A DNA stretch of 60,786 bases, from contig USDD01000001.1 in assembly GCA_900553265.1 (NCBI GenBank), forward strand, positions 1 through 60,786, written 5' to 3'. Numbering within the stretch: position 1 is the first letter of the stretch; the number at the start of each line of letters is the position of its first letter. A program made the translations under genes and the position numbers. Of this stretch, positions 16,736 to 26,022 are shown piece after piece. Source of the DNA: an uncultured Eubacteriales bacterium. GTDB lineage: Bacteria > Bacillota > Clostridia > Christensenellales > Aristaeellaceae. The notes beneath the pieces are model-generated. The model ran no database searches. It was not told where the DNA came from and saw nothing but the letters and a program-made list of their open reading frames with translations.

Positions 16736-18118
16736 TCATTTCCGATATTCGATTTCCCGGATTCTCCCCGCGGCGGGCGGGCATGCGAAGCGCGCGGGAT
16801 CATCGAAGGCGATTTCGCGAACGTAGGGCGCGACGTCCTCCGGATGCTCGCCGTCGATGGTAATGTCCTCCAGAACCAGCCGCTTCGTCTCGCTGGACAG
16901 ATAGGGGTCGAAGATTTCCTTCTCGCCCACGCGGCAGGACTTGGGCCCGGCGCAGACCAGAAACGACATGGGATACCGGTCGCGGTGCAGCCTGACGCGC
17001 ACGTTCCTGAGCGTCAGGCTCTCGAGATTGGAGCCCAGCTCGAAGGCCGCGAAGCTGCCGGTCACGGGGTCGGAATTCACATAATCCGGCAGCCGGTCGA
17101 TGGGCGCGGCGAGGTCGATCTCGATATCCTCGAAATAAAGGTCGCCGCCGCTGCCCACGCCGCCGCGCTCGGGCGATTCCGAAACCAGATAGGCCGGCGT
17201 CTGATAGTAGAGCTTGAAGGTGTTCACGCCGCGCACGTTTTTGAACACCGCGTCGTGCAGCGAGCAGTCCACGCTCGTCCCGTCGTCGTAGTAATACACG
17301 CCCGGCTCGATGCGCAGGGCCTTGTAGGGGCTCTCCGGCGAAAGGGTCAGATTTTCGCACCACACGGTCTTCGTGGGGCCGAAGTTCACCGAGGAATCCT
17401 GCCAGTCGTACATGTTCAGCGCCACCAGATCGTCGCCCACGTAGCCGCGCACGTCCCGAATCCACACCGTATCCGTGTTGCCGTTCAGGTGCAGGCCGTC
17501 GGCGAAGCAATGCTCGAAGATCACGTCCTCGAACACGCCGTTTTTCAGATTGCCCGTCTGCACGGCGAACGCGCCGCAGTGGGAAAAGGTCACATGCTGG
17601 AGCGTCAGCCCGGAGAGGTTGTTAAACAGCATGCAGGTGGAAACGCCGTGCATGGAGCGCGCCTCGTCGATCCTGCCGCTCCGTCCATAGCCCGCGCGCT
17701 CGGTGCGCGGCTCCTCCCAGCGGCCGCCGAGGATGGAAATGTTCTCATCCGCGTCCCCCTCTGCGATGGGCGCGCGGGAGCCGTCGCGCACATGCTCGCT
17801 GCGCAGCATCAGCACGTCCATGCCGTCCACGGCGCGGATGCGCGCGCCCTCGGCCTCGATGCGGCGACCGGAGGGCATGATGATGGAAGCGTCGATGTAA
17901 TACGGCTCCTCCCGGGCGGGAACGACCAGCACCTCGTGCTCCCGGAGGGCGCGGTTGAACGCGTCCGTCCAGATCTCAATCGCCTCGCCGCCCTGCCGCG
18001 CCGGGCGCACCTGCGCGCGATAGTCCTCCGCGCTCACCCGATCGGTCAGCCGCGCGGCGGCGGCCAGATTCTGCGCCCGCATATGCGCGGCGCGCTCGCG
18101 AATTTCGCCAAAAGTCAT
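16736..18118 (-). CDS. Right-handed beta-helix protein, probable polysaccharide hydrolase or lyase
   Basis: 460 residues without a signal peptide. An N-terminal 100 residues include EIWTDAFNRALREHEVLVVPA and YYIDASIIMPSGRRIEAEG. These are followed by repeated beta-coil turns typical of glycoside hydrolase 28/pectate-lyase-like parallel helices: SGLTLQHVTFSHCGAFAVQ, NGVFEDVIFEHCFADGLHLN, VWIRDVRGYVGDDLVALNMY and LTLRNVRVRLH. The GDDLVALN turn resembles the catalytic Asp pair of GH28. It is cytoplasmic by sequence, so it may act on imported oligosaccharides. It follows the cupin gene on the same strand, suggesting a small sugar-acid utilisation unit. Confidence 0.8.
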   Translation of the reverse strand: MTFGEIRERAAHMRAQNLAAAARLTDRVSAEDYRAQVRPARQGGEAIEIWTDAFNRALREHEVLVVPAREEPYYIDASIIMPSGRRIEAEGARIRAVDGMDVLMLRSEHVRDGSRAPIAEGDADENISILGGRWEEPRTERAGYGRSGRIDEARSMHGVSTCMLFNNLSGLTLQHVTFSHCGAFAVQTGNLKNGVFEDVIFEHCFADGLHLNGNTDTVWIRDVRGYVGDDLVALNMYDWQDSSVNFGPTKTVWCENLTLSPESPYKALRIEPGVYYYDDGTSVDCSLHDAVFKNVRGVNTFKLYYQTPAYLVSESPERGGVGSGGDLYFEDIEIDLAAPIDRLPDYVNSDPVTGSFAAFELGSNLESLTLRNVRVRLHRDRYPMSFLVCAGPKSCRVGEKEIFDPYLSSETKRLVLEDITIDGEHPEDVAPYVREIAFDDPARFACPPAAGRIREIEYRK

Positions 18119-18147
18119 ATAAGCAAATCTCCTTTCCCTTTGTGAAA

Positions 18148-18174
18148 GCCCCTTCCGCCGACCGCGGAAGGGGC
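18148..18174 (-). terminator. Hairpin between the cupin and beta-helix genes
   Basis: GCCCCTTCCGC and CGGAAGGGGC form a 10-11 pair stem lying just after the cupin stop at 18180. Only a short TTTC follows on the minus strand, so it may be a partial terminator or attenuator rather than a full stop. Confidence 0.6.
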
Positions 18175-18179
18175 AAAAA

Positions 18180-18521
18180 TCAGTCGGTCACGATGACGGC
18201 GAGAATCACCAGATCGCAGTCGCCGGTGTTCTCCACCGCGTGGCCGTGGCCGCTGAAGGTGGCCATGGAATCGCCGGGATTCACGTCGAAGTATTTGTCG
18301 TCGTCGCGCACCCGGCCGCAGCCCTCGAGAAAATAAAACATTTCGGTTTCGCCCTCGTGCTCGTGATAGCCGATGGACGCGCCGGGAATCAGGCGCAGCA
18401 CGCTGAACAGGCGCGCGTGCTCCGGCAGCTCCCGGCTCAGCGCGGTGAGCTGAACAAACTCCCTGCCTCCGCGCATGTATTCGCGGACGCTCTTTTTTTG
18501 GTCGTCTCTGCGGGTAATCAT
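18180..18521 (-). CDS. Single-domain cupin protein
   Basis: 113 residues. It shows the complete first cupin motif, GYHEHEGETEMFYFLEG (about residues 51-67), whose two His and Glu bind a metal, and a degenerate second motif, DSMATFSGHGHAVEN. Small cupins of this kind are sugar-acid isomerases, sensors or oxidoreductase accessories; the sequence does not decide. AGGAGG lies 9 bases upstream of the ATG. Its promoter is at 18606-18634. It is placed ahead of the beta-helix gene with a hairpin in between, so the two are probably expressed together at different levels. Confidence 0.85.
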   Translation of the reverse strand: MITRRDDQKKSVREYMRGGREFVQLTALSRELPEHARLFSVLRLIPGASIGYHEHEGETEMFYFLEGCGRVRDDDKYFDVNPGDSMATFSGHGHAVENTGDCDLVILAVIVTD

Positions 18522-18605
18522 TGGACAAGCCTCCTATTTCACCAGAATCTCCGTCGGGCAAACTCCTTCCCGACCGCCTTCTGCAAACATATATATGAAT
18601 AAACA

Positions 18606-18634
18606 AATTATAGCATGCGTCGGTTTCGTCCACA
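18606..18634 (-). promoter_or_regulatory. Promoter of the cupin/beta-helix unit
   Basis: On the minus strand TTGTGG (18634-18629), 17 bases, TATAAT (18611-18606). Confidence 0.65.
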
Positions 18635-18665
18635 AGGCCGTAAATTCTTTTTTAACATAATGCGG

Positions 18666-18694
18666 TTTGCAGGCGGGTCGAAACATGTTATAAT
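18666..18694 (+). promoter_or_regulatory. Promoter of the ECF S-component/coaX unit
   Basis: TTTGCA (18666-18671), 17 bases, TATAAT (18689-18694). A roughly 90-base leader before the gene holds no recognised riboswitch. Confidence 0.65.
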
Positions 18695-18788
18695 AAGCAC
18701 GTCGGCATCCTCGGAGCCGAACGCGGTTTTTCCCTTTTCTCATTTTTCGTAGGGTATCCCAAAAAGAACTCGAACGGAGGAACTCACC

Positions 18789-19397
18789 ATGAAAAAACTG
18801 TCCATTCGCAACTTCGTCGTCCTCGCGCTGCTGATCGCCATTCTGCTCCTGATGAGCATGACCCCGCTGGGCTATCTGAACATCGGCCCGCTGGCGATCA
18901 CGCTGAACGTCATTCCGCTAGCCGTGGCCGCCGTGGCGCTGGGGCCGGTGGGCGGACTGATCTGCGGCTGCGTGTTCGGCCTGACCAGCTTTCTGCAGTG
19001 TCTCGGCATCGGCGGCAGCAGCGCCATGGGCGTGATGCTCTTCAGCATCAATCCCTTTCTGGCCTTCGTGCAGCGGTTTGTGCCCCGGGCGCTGGACGGC
19101 CTGCTGCTGGGCTGGATCTATCGCGGCCTGTCCAAAAAGGCGAAGCCCTATGTCGCCTGCGCGATCACGGGCTTTCTGTCCGCGTTCCTGAACACGCTGT
19201 TTTTCATGACGGCGCTGCTCGTTCTGTTCGGCGGCACCGAATACGTTCAGGGCCTCGTGGCCGGGCGGAACCTGCTGGTCTTCGTCTGCGCCTTCGTGGG
19301 CGTCAACGCCGTGGCGGAGATGGCAGCGGCCACGGTTCTGACCGGAGCCGTCGGCGCGGCGCTGGGCAAGGCCGGCCTGCTGGACGCACACAAGTAA
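18789..19397 (+). CDS. ECF transporter S component, probably for pantothenate
   Basis: 202 residues with six hydrophobic helices. The start MKKLSIRNFVVLALLIAILLLMS and the first-helix layout, with a later ALGPVGGLICGCVFGLTSFLQ segment, are typical of energy-coupling-factor S components, which bind one vitamin and share an ATPase module encoded elsewhere. It lies 19 bases before coaX, whose substrate is pantothenate, so I infer a PanT-type pantothenate importer. The substrate is context-based only. GGAGG lies 8 bases before the ATG. Confidence 0.85.
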   Translation: MKKLSIRNFVVLALLIAILLLMSMTPLGYLNIGPLAITLNVIPLAVAAVALGPVGGLICGCVFGLTSFLQCLGIGGSSAMGVMLFSINPFLAFVQRFVPRALDGLLLGWIYRGLSKKAKPYVACAITGFLSAFLNTLFFMTALLVLFGGTEYVQGLVAGRNLLVFVCAFVGVNAVAEMAAATVLTGAVGAALGKAGLLDAHK

Positions 19398-19416
19398 ACA
19401 ACGGAGGAGATCGTCC

Positions 19417-20190
19417 ATGATTCTCACGCTGGACATCGGCAATACCAACATCAAGACCGCGCTGTTTGAGGGCATGGAGATGCGTCAGTACTGGCGCATC
19501 TCCACCGACCGCCAGCGCTCGTCGGACGAGCTGGGCCTTCTGCTGATGAACCTTCTGCAATACAACCGCATCGACCGCGGCCAGATCGACGGCATCATGA
19601 TGTCGTCGGTGGTGCCGCAGATCAACTTCACCGTGGAGCACATGTGCCGGAACTACTTCGGCATCGAGCCGATGAAGATCGAGCCGGGCGTCAGGACGGG
19701 CATCAACATCAAGTATGAAAACCCGCGGGAGCTGGGCTCCGACCGCATCGCCAACGCCGTGGCGGCCTACGAGCTCTACGGCGGGCCGTGCATCACCATC
19801 GACTTCGGCACCGCCACGTCCTTCGGCGTGATCTCCGAACGGGGCGAATTCCTCGGCGGAGCCATCTGCCCGGGCCTCAAGCTGGCCGCCGACGCGCTGA
19901 CCGAGCGCGCCGCGAAGCTGCCGCGCTTCGAGCTGACCAAGCCCGAGAGCGTCATCGGCCGCAGCACCGTGACCAACATGCAGGCGGGCATCGTCTACGG
20001 CTACATCGGGCAGGTGAACTACCTGATCGAGCGCATGAAGAAGGAGCTGAACGCGCCCCACGCCAAGGTCATCGCCACCGGCGGACTGGCCGTGCTGGTG
20101 GCCGAGGAGTCCAACGTCATCGACGTGATGGACGGGCTGCTGACGCTGAAGGGCCTGTGCCTGATTCACGCGAAGAACGCGCAGCACTGA
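19417..20190 (+). CDS. coaX: Type III pantothenate kinase
   Basis: 257 residues. It phosphorylates pantothenate, the first step of coenzyme A synthesis. It shows the actin-like ATPase fold motifs: LDIGNTNIKTALF (phosphate 1), SSVVP (near residue 64), GSDRIANAVAAYELYG (near 108) and ITIDFGTATSFGVI (phosphate 2, near 127), followed by GGAICPGLKLAADALTERAAKLP and an adenosine-type IATGGLA. Length is as usual. GGAGGAGA precedes the ATG. It is cotranscribed with the S component upstream, so uptake and activation of the vitamin are coupled. Confidence 0.97.
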   Translation: MILTLDIGNTNIKTALFEGMEMRQYWRISTDRQRSSDELGLLLMNLLQYNRIDRGQIDGIMMSSVVPQINFTVEHMCRNYFGIEPMKIEPGVRTGINIKYENPRELGSDRIANAVAAYELYGGPCITIDFGTATSFGVISERGEFLGGAICPGLKLAADALTERAAKLPRFELTKPESVIGRSTVTNMQAGIVYGYIGQVNYLIERMKKELNAPHAKVIATGGLAVLVAEESNVIDVMDGLLTLKGLCLIHAKNAQH

Positions 20191-20271
20191 CGCAATGAGC
20201 AAAGCGAAGGACGGTCTTTCGTGCCGGACTTCGCTTTTTGAAACGACCGGACATTTCAGAAGGGAAGCGCC

Positions 20272-22470
20272 ATGTCGAAATTCGAGGGAACGGTGGAGGA
20301 GATCGTCTTTCGCAACGATCAGAACGGCTGGACGGTGGCCTCCGTCCGGCTGGACGGCTCGGGACGCACCAGCGCCGTGGGCGTCATGCCGTTCCTCTCG
20401 GCGGGCGAGCACGCCATCTTCGACGGCGAGCTGGTGGAGCATCGGGAATACGGCGAACAGATTCGCGTCAGCGGCTACGAGACCACCCGGCCGGAGACGA
20501 AATCCGCCGTGGAGAAGTATCTGGCCTCGGGTCTCATCAAGGGCGTAGGCCCGGCCACGGCCAGGCTCATCGTCGGCCGCTTCGGCGCGCGGGCGCTGGA
20601 CATACTGGAGAGCGAGCCCGAACGGCTGACCGAGATCGACGGCATCGGCCCCAAGCGCGCCCGCCAGATCGCCGAGGCCTTCGAGGAGCAGAACGCCATG
20701 CGCGGCACGCTGCTGTTTCTGCAGGGCTACGGCCTGTCCCCCGCTCTGTCCATGAAGATCGTCAAGACCTACGGCGAGGCCGCCGAGCAGGTGCTGCGCG
20801 CCAATCCCTACCGGCTGGTGGACGAGGTGGACGGCGTGGGATTCAAGACCGCCGACGCCATCGCCGCGTCGCTGGGCTTTGCCAAGGAGTCCGAGTTTCG
20901 CCTGTGCAGCGGCATCCGCTACGTGCTCTCCGAGGCCGCCAATGGCATGGGCCACATGTACCTGCCCGAGGGCGAGCTCATCGCCCAGGCCGGGCGCGTT
21001 CTCGGCGCGTCGGAGGAGACGACGGCCCGCGCGCTGAAGGTGCTGCTCACCCGCCGGGCGCTGGTTCTGGAGGAGGTTGGAGACGAGCGCGCCGTGTATC
21101 TGCCCAATCTGCTGGACGCGGAGCGCGACACGGCGAAGCTGCTGCTGGCGCTGCGGGATTCCATACTGCCCGCGCCCCAAAGCGAGGAGGCGATCCTCGC
21201 CGAGATCGCCGAATACGAGCGCGACGAGAAGGTCGCCCTCTGCGGGGAGCAGCGCAGCGCCGTGCTGGCCGCCGTCACCGAGGGCGTGGCCGTGGTCACC
21301 GGCGGCCCGGGCACCGGCAAAACCACGTCCATCAACTGCATCATCCGCCTGATGCGCCGCATGGGCCGCGTGGAGCTCTGCGCGCCCACGGGACGCGCGG
21401 CCAAGCGCATGAGCGAGGCCACCGGATGCTCCGCGCGGACGCTGCACCGGCTGCTGGAATACGGCGGCGAGGGGCAGGGCTTCGCCCGGGACGAGGACAA
21501 CCCGCTGGAGGCCGACGTGGTGATCGTGGACGAGATGTCCATGGTGGACGTCTTCCTGATGCGCGCGCTGCTGAGGGCGCTGCGCCCGGGCACGCGGCTG
21601 ATTCTGGTGGGCGACGCGGATCAGCTGCCGTCGGTGGGCGCGGGCAACGTGCTGCGCGATCTCATCGCCGCGGACGTGGTGCGCGTGGTGCGCCTGACGG
21701 AGATCTTCCGCCAGGCGGGCCAGAGCATGATCGTCGTCAACGCCCATCGCATCAACCGCGGCGAATACCCGACGCTGCGCAGCCGGGAGACGGATTTCTT
21801 CATGGAGCGCCGGGAGAGCGTGGCGCAGGCGGCCCAGTCCGTAGTGGCGCTGGTGCAGACGCGGCTGCCCAACTACATGAAGCTGGATTCGCTTCGGGAC
21901 ATTCAGGTCATGGCGCCCATGAAGCGCGGCGATCTGGGCGTGTTCGCGCTGAACCGCGTCCTTCAGCAGGCGCTGAACCCCGCCCATCGGGACAAGCCGG
22001 AGCTGGCGCGGGGCGACGTGATCTTCCGGCTGGGCGACAAGGTCATGCAGGTGCGCAACGACTACGACATCGAGTGGACGTCGCCCGAAAAGGACGGAAC
22101 CGGCGCGTTCAACGGCGACATCGGCTTCGTCGTCTCGGTCAATCGCCGGGAAATGGAGCTGACCGTGGAGTTCGACGACGGCCGCCGGGCGGTGTACGAT
22201 TCGTCCATGCTGGACGAGCTGGAGCCGGCCTACTGCATGTCCGTGCACAAGAGCCAGGGCAGCGAGTTCGAGGCCGTGGTGCTGCCGCTGTTCAGCGGCC
22301 CGCCGATGCTGATGACCCGAAACCTGCTCTACACCGCGGTCACGCGCGCGAAGAAGCTGGTGGTGCTCGTGGGCCGGGAGAGCTGCGTCAGGCAGATGGT
22401 GGACAACAACCACATTCTCCGCCGATACAGCGCCCTGACCGAGCGGCTGAAGCAGGGCAATGGAAGATGA
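20272..22470 (+). CDS. recD2: RecD2-type SF1B DNA helicase
   Basis: 732 residues. RecD2 is a 5'-3' helicase acting in replication-fork and mismatch-related repair in Firmicutes lacking RecBCD partners. An N-terminal OB-like region and tandem helix-hairpin-helix motifs (IKGVGPATARLIV, IDGIGPKRARQIA) precede the helicase core: VVTGGPGTGKTTSIN (Walker A, near residue 345), VVIVDEMSMVD (Walker B, near 420), and GDADQLPSVGAGNVL. The C-terminal motif VI region is SVHKSQGSEFEAVVL, and the gene ends with a TAVTRAKKLVVLVG motif. AGAAGGG precedes the ATG. Confidence 0.97.
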   Translation: MSKFEGTVEEIVFRNDQNGWTVASVRLDGSGRTSAVGVMPFLSAGEHAIFDGELVEHREYGEQIRVSGYETTRPETKSAVEKYLASGLIKGVGPATARLIVGRFGARALDILESEPERLTEIDGIGPKRARQIAEAFEEQNAMRGTLLFLQGYGLSPALSMKIVKTYGEAAEQVLRANPYRLVDEVDGVGFKTADAIAASLGFAKESEFRLCSGIRYVLSEAANGMGHMYLPEGELIAQAGRVLGASEETTARALKVLLTRRALVLEEVGDERAVYLPNLLDAERDTAKLLLALRDSILPAPQSEEAILAEIAEYERDEKVALCGEQRSAVLAAVTEGVAVVTGGPGTGKTTSINCIIRLMRRMGRVELCAPTGRAAKRMSEATGCSARTLHRLLEYGGEGQGFARDEDNPLEADVVIVDEMSMVDVFLMRALLRALRPGTRLILVGDADQLPSVGAGNVLRDLIAADVVRVVRLTEIFRQAGQSMIVVNAHRINRGEYPTLRSRETDFFMERRESVAQAAQSVVALVQTRLPNYMKLDSLRDIQVMAPMKRGDLGVFALNRVLQQALNPAHRDKPELARGDVIFRLGDKVMQVRNDYDIEWTSPEKDGTGAFNGDIGFVVSVNRREMELTVEFDDGRRAVYDSSMLDELEPAYCMSVHKSQGSEFEAVVLPLFSGPPMLMTRNLLYTAVTRAKKLVVLVGRESCVRQMVDNNHILRRYSALTERLKQGNGR

Positions 22471-22702
22471 GCGCGTTCCCGCCGCCCGACAAATCGCGCC
22501 GCGCCAGCAGCTTCTGCCGCAATGCGCAGGTGTTTCGACGCACATTTTTCCCAGCGGGCACAGTGTGCGCCGCACAGTTTCTCCCGCCGTAATGCGCAGG
22601 CGATTCGCCGTACATCTTTCTTGGCAGGCGCAGCTTCTGCCGCAATGCACAGGTGTTTCGGCGCGTGTGCCCATTTCCCTCTCCGCCTTCGAAAGCGAGG
22701 TC
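22471..22702. repeat. Intergenic region with three degenerate repeat copies
   Basis: Between recD2 and comF, the sequence CAGCTTCTGCCGCAATGCGC (from 22508) recurs as a diverged copy from 22575 and again from 22631. The shared core AATGCRCAGG lies at 22521, 22591 and 22644, and each core is followed by a TGTTTCG- or CGATTCG-like segment. Spacing is uneven (70 and 53 bases). No gene fits better than comF's own possible 5' extension, which lacks a ribosome binding site. Confidence 0.55.
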
Positions 22703-23461
22703 ATGCCCGTGATCTCCCGTCTTTTCGCCGCTCTGTCCGAGCGTCGGCACGATCATTCCGCATCGTCACAGCGCGCGGAGCTTTTTGCCAAAGCGGCGCG
22801 TTTTCCCCGGCTCTCCCGCCTCGGCAACGCGCTGCTCGACCTTCTGTATCCCCGCCGGGCGCGGTGCATGGGCTGCGGAAGCCAAACAGGCTGTCTCAAT
22901 GACTGGCTGTGCGAGGACTGCCGGCAGGCGCTGGCCCGCAGCCGGATGGGCGCGCGCCGGGATTCCGCGCTGGACGGCATGGCGGCGGTGTATTCCTACC
23001 ACGGCCCCGCGGGCGGCATGGTGCGCAGTCTGAAATTCGCCGGCGTGAAGCTGCTGGCGGAGCCCATGGCCGCGGACATGGCCGAGGCGGAAAGAGCGAT
23101 GGAACCCACCGGGATCGAGCTGGTCGTGCCCGTGCCGATGCATCCCCGGCGGCGGCGCAGGCGCGGCTTCAACCATTCGGAGCTGCTGGCCCGCGGCGTG
23201 GCCGAAAAGCTGAGCCTTTCCTACGCCGACGCGCTCGTCCGCACGCGGCACACGGTTCAGCAGTCGGTGCTGGAGGGCGCGGCGCGCCGAACCAATCTCA
23301 GAAACGCCTTCGAATGCCGCGTCGATCTCACCGGCCGCCGCGTGCTGCTGGTGGACGACGTGTACACCACCGGAACCACCGCCCGCGAATGCGCCAAGGC
23401 GCTTCGAAAGGCGGGCGCAAGGAACGTCTATCTGCTCGCCTATTCGGCGGGCGGCCGATAG
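22703..23461 (+). CDS. comF: ComF family amidophosphoribosyltransferase-like protein
   Basis: 252 residues from the ATG at 22703; the frame is open further upstream, but that part is repeat-derived. The only ribosome site is a weak GCGAGG. A four-Cys zinc ribbon, CMGCG and CEDC (about residues 56-76), opens the domain, followed by SLKFAGVKLLAEPMA and the phosphoribosyltransferase motif VLLVDDVYTTGTTARE near residue 215. ComF proteins act at the inner face of the DNA-uptake machinery and bind ssDNA-handling partners in competent Bacillus. No comE or comG genes are nearby, so competence is not implied. The stop codon overlaps the TAGGAG site of the next gene. Confidence 0.9.
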   Translation: MPVISRLFAALSERRHDHSASSQRAELFAKAARFPRLSRLGNALLDLLYPRRARCMGCGSQTGCLNDWLCEDCRQALARSRMGARRDSALDGMAAVYSYHGPAGGMVRSLKFAGVKLLAEPMAADMAEAERAMEPTGIELVVPVPMHPRRRRRRGFNHSELLARGVAEKLSLSYADALVRTRHTVQQSVLEGAARRTNLRNAFECRVDLTGRRVLLVDDVYTTGTTARECAKALRKAGARNVYLLAYSAGGR

Positions 23462-23471
23462 GAGCATGCTC

Positions 23472-24239
23472 ATGGAAAAGATTACAAGCGTGAAAAATCC
23501 CGCCGTGCGCGCGCTGCGCGATCTGAAGGACCGCCGGACGCGCGTGGAGACGGGCCGCATCCTCGTGGAGGGCGAGGTCATGATCCGCGAGGCGCTGAAG
23601 TGCGGCCTCACCCCCTGCGATCTGCTGGCCGAGGAGCGCTTTGCCGACTTCGCCGCCGAGATGGCCGGGCACGGCGCGCGGTGCTTCGAGGTGCCGCGCA
23701 GCCTGCTGGAGGCCGTGTGCGAGACGAAATCGCCCCAGGGCGTGTGCGCGTCCTTCACCGCGCCCCAGCCGCGTTCTGTCGGCGCGCTGGGCGGGGCCGT
23801 CGTGGCGCTGGACGGCGTACAGGATCCCGGCAACGTGGGCACCATCTGGCGCACCGCCGACGCGGCGGGCTTTTCGGGCCTGCTGCTGGGCGAAGGCAGC
23901 GCCGATCCGCTGTCGCCCAAGGTGCTGCGCGCGGCCATGGGCTCGGGCTTCCGCGTGCCCTTCGTCCACGCCGCGCCACTGGCCGGCGCGCTGGAGGCGC
24001 TGCGCGCGGAGGGCTATACCGTGATCGCCTCCGACCTGCACGGCTCGGACTTCTACGCCCGGCCGAAGCTGGAGGGCAAAATCGTCCTCGTCATCGGAAA
24101 CGAAGCCCGGGGAATCAGCGACGCCGTGCGCGCGGCGGCCGATCTGCGCCTGAAGCTGCCCATGCGCGGCGGCGCGGAATCCCTGAACGCCGCCGTCGCC
24201 GCCGCCATTCTGATGTACGACCTCATTCACGCGCGGTAA
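23472..24239 (+). CDS. SpoU/TrmH family RNA 2'-O-methyltransferase
   Basis: 255 residues; the ATG at 23472 is preferred over the one at 23466 because AGGAG then lies 7 bases away. An N-terminal substrate-binding region (SVKNPAVRALRDLKDRRTR, RILVEGEVMIREAL) is followed by the SPOUT knot: ALDGVQDPGNVGTIWRTADA (motif 1, Asn/Arg), VLVIGNEARGISD (motif 2) and the motif 3 LPMRGGAESLNAAVAAAIL, which binds S-adenosylmethionine in the trefoil knot. It probably methylates a 2'-OH in 23S rRNA or tRNA. The 3' end of the gene recurs as decayed copies downstream (24284-24452). Confidence 0.93.
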   Translation: MEKITSVKNPAVRALRDLKDRRTRVETGRILVEGEVMIREALKCGLTPCDLLAEERFADFAAEMAGHGARCFEVPRSLLEAVCETKSPQGVCASFTAPQPRSVGALGGAVVALDGVQDPGNVGTIWRTADAAGFSGLLLGEGSADPLSPKVLRAAMGSGFRVPFVHAAPLAGALEALRAEGYTVIASDLHGSDFYARPKLEGKIVLVIGNEARGISDAVRAAADLRLKLPMRGGAESLNAAVAAAILMYDLIHAR

Positions 24240-24283
24240 CGCGTCCATCGGCATTCGCCGCCCGACTGACCGGCGCTCGAAAC

Positions 24284-24452
24284 CGCCCATGTGCGGCGGC
24301 GCGGAACTCGCCTGAATCTGTCCATGCATGGCGGCACAGAATTCCTAAGCGCTGCCCTTCTGATGTACGGCCTCCTCTCGTGCGGCAGGAGCATCCGTCA
24401 GAACAGCGAATCCGCCCCTACGCGCGCTGTCGCTCTGATGTGCTCCCCCATC
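24284..24452 (+). repeat. Decayed partial copies of the methyltransferase 3' end
   Basis: The gene's motif 3 codons reappear after its stop. Copy B (24284-24312) matches the CCCATGCGCGGCGGCGCGGA stretch at all but one base. Copy C (24322-24386) reads MHGGTEFLSAALLMYGLLSCG, parallel to MRGGAESLN...ILMYDLIHAR. Copy D (24381-24452) is weak, ending VALMCS. All are short and have no start or ribosome site, so they are non-coding relics of tandem duplication. Confidence 0.65.
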
Positions 24453-24467
24453 CCCGCGTTCAACGCC

Positions 24468-24505
24468 AGAAACCCGGAAGGAGCCCTGGCTCCCTCCGGG
24501 TTTTT
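24468..24505 (+). terminator. Intrinsic terminator after the methyltransferase region
   Basis: AACCCGGAAGGAGCC pairs with GGCTCCCTCCGGGTT, followed by a T run. It lies between convergent transcription units (bofA on the other strand). Confidence 0.85.
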
Positions 24506-24538
24506 CCTGTGTCCATGTCAGCTTTTCATCCATCCACC

Positions 24539-24805
24539 CTAAAGCAGCAGCTGCATCGCCACCACCATGGCCGCGCCGGGCAGACCCAGGAAGCCCACGG
24601 CCATGGCTGTGAAGGGATTGATCTCCACCGAAAAGCCCGCCAGCGAGCCCAGCACGTTGACCAGCGCCAGCGTCAGCGCACCCAGCACGCCGCCCGCGGC
24701 CAGCCGCCACATGAATCGCATGGGCACCAGCAGCAGATAGCCGATCAGGCACAACAGCGCCAGCCCCACCGCGAACGAAGCCACCAATTCCCACGGAATT
24801 CTCAC
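24539..24805 (-). CDS. bofA: BofA-type pro-sigmaK processing inhibitor
   Basis: 88 residues from a GTG at 24805, which has GGAGG 9 bases upstream; the upstream ATG at 24832 has none and would give an odd N-terminal extension. Two to three hydrophobic helices are followed by the family-specific end INPFTAMAVGFLGLPGAAMVV. In Bacillus, BofA holds the SpoIVFB protease inactive in the forespore outer membrane until engulfment is complete. Length equals the family's 87 residues. Presence indicates a sporulating ancestry. It is the last gene of the murJ-ruvB-queA-bofA run. Confidence 0.85.
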   Translation of the reverse strand: MRIPWELVASFAVGLALLCLIGYLLLVPMRFMWRLAAGGVLGALTLALVNVLGSLAGFSVEINPFTAMAVGFLGLPGAAMVVAMQLLL

Positions 24806-24862
24806 GCAAAAACACCTCCGCACATTCAGCATATGCGAAGGCGTTTTCCGTTTATGCGGCGC

Positions 24863-25882
<1,020 letters not shown>

Positions 25883-26022
25883 AATTGTATACATCCTCTG
25901 TCGTTTCTTCCGGCCCATGTCCTTCAAACTATAGTCCCGTCGCTTCAGCGAAGGCCATGCGGCTCCGCCGTCGGCAATTCCCACTTACCGGCAGCGGAGG
26001 ACAGGTCCCCGAAAAACGTTTT

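Noticed and set aside
22460..22702. Longer ComF N terminus
   Set aside because: It overlaps the end of recD2 and runs through the repeats, with no ribosome site; the ATG at 22703 fits the family length.
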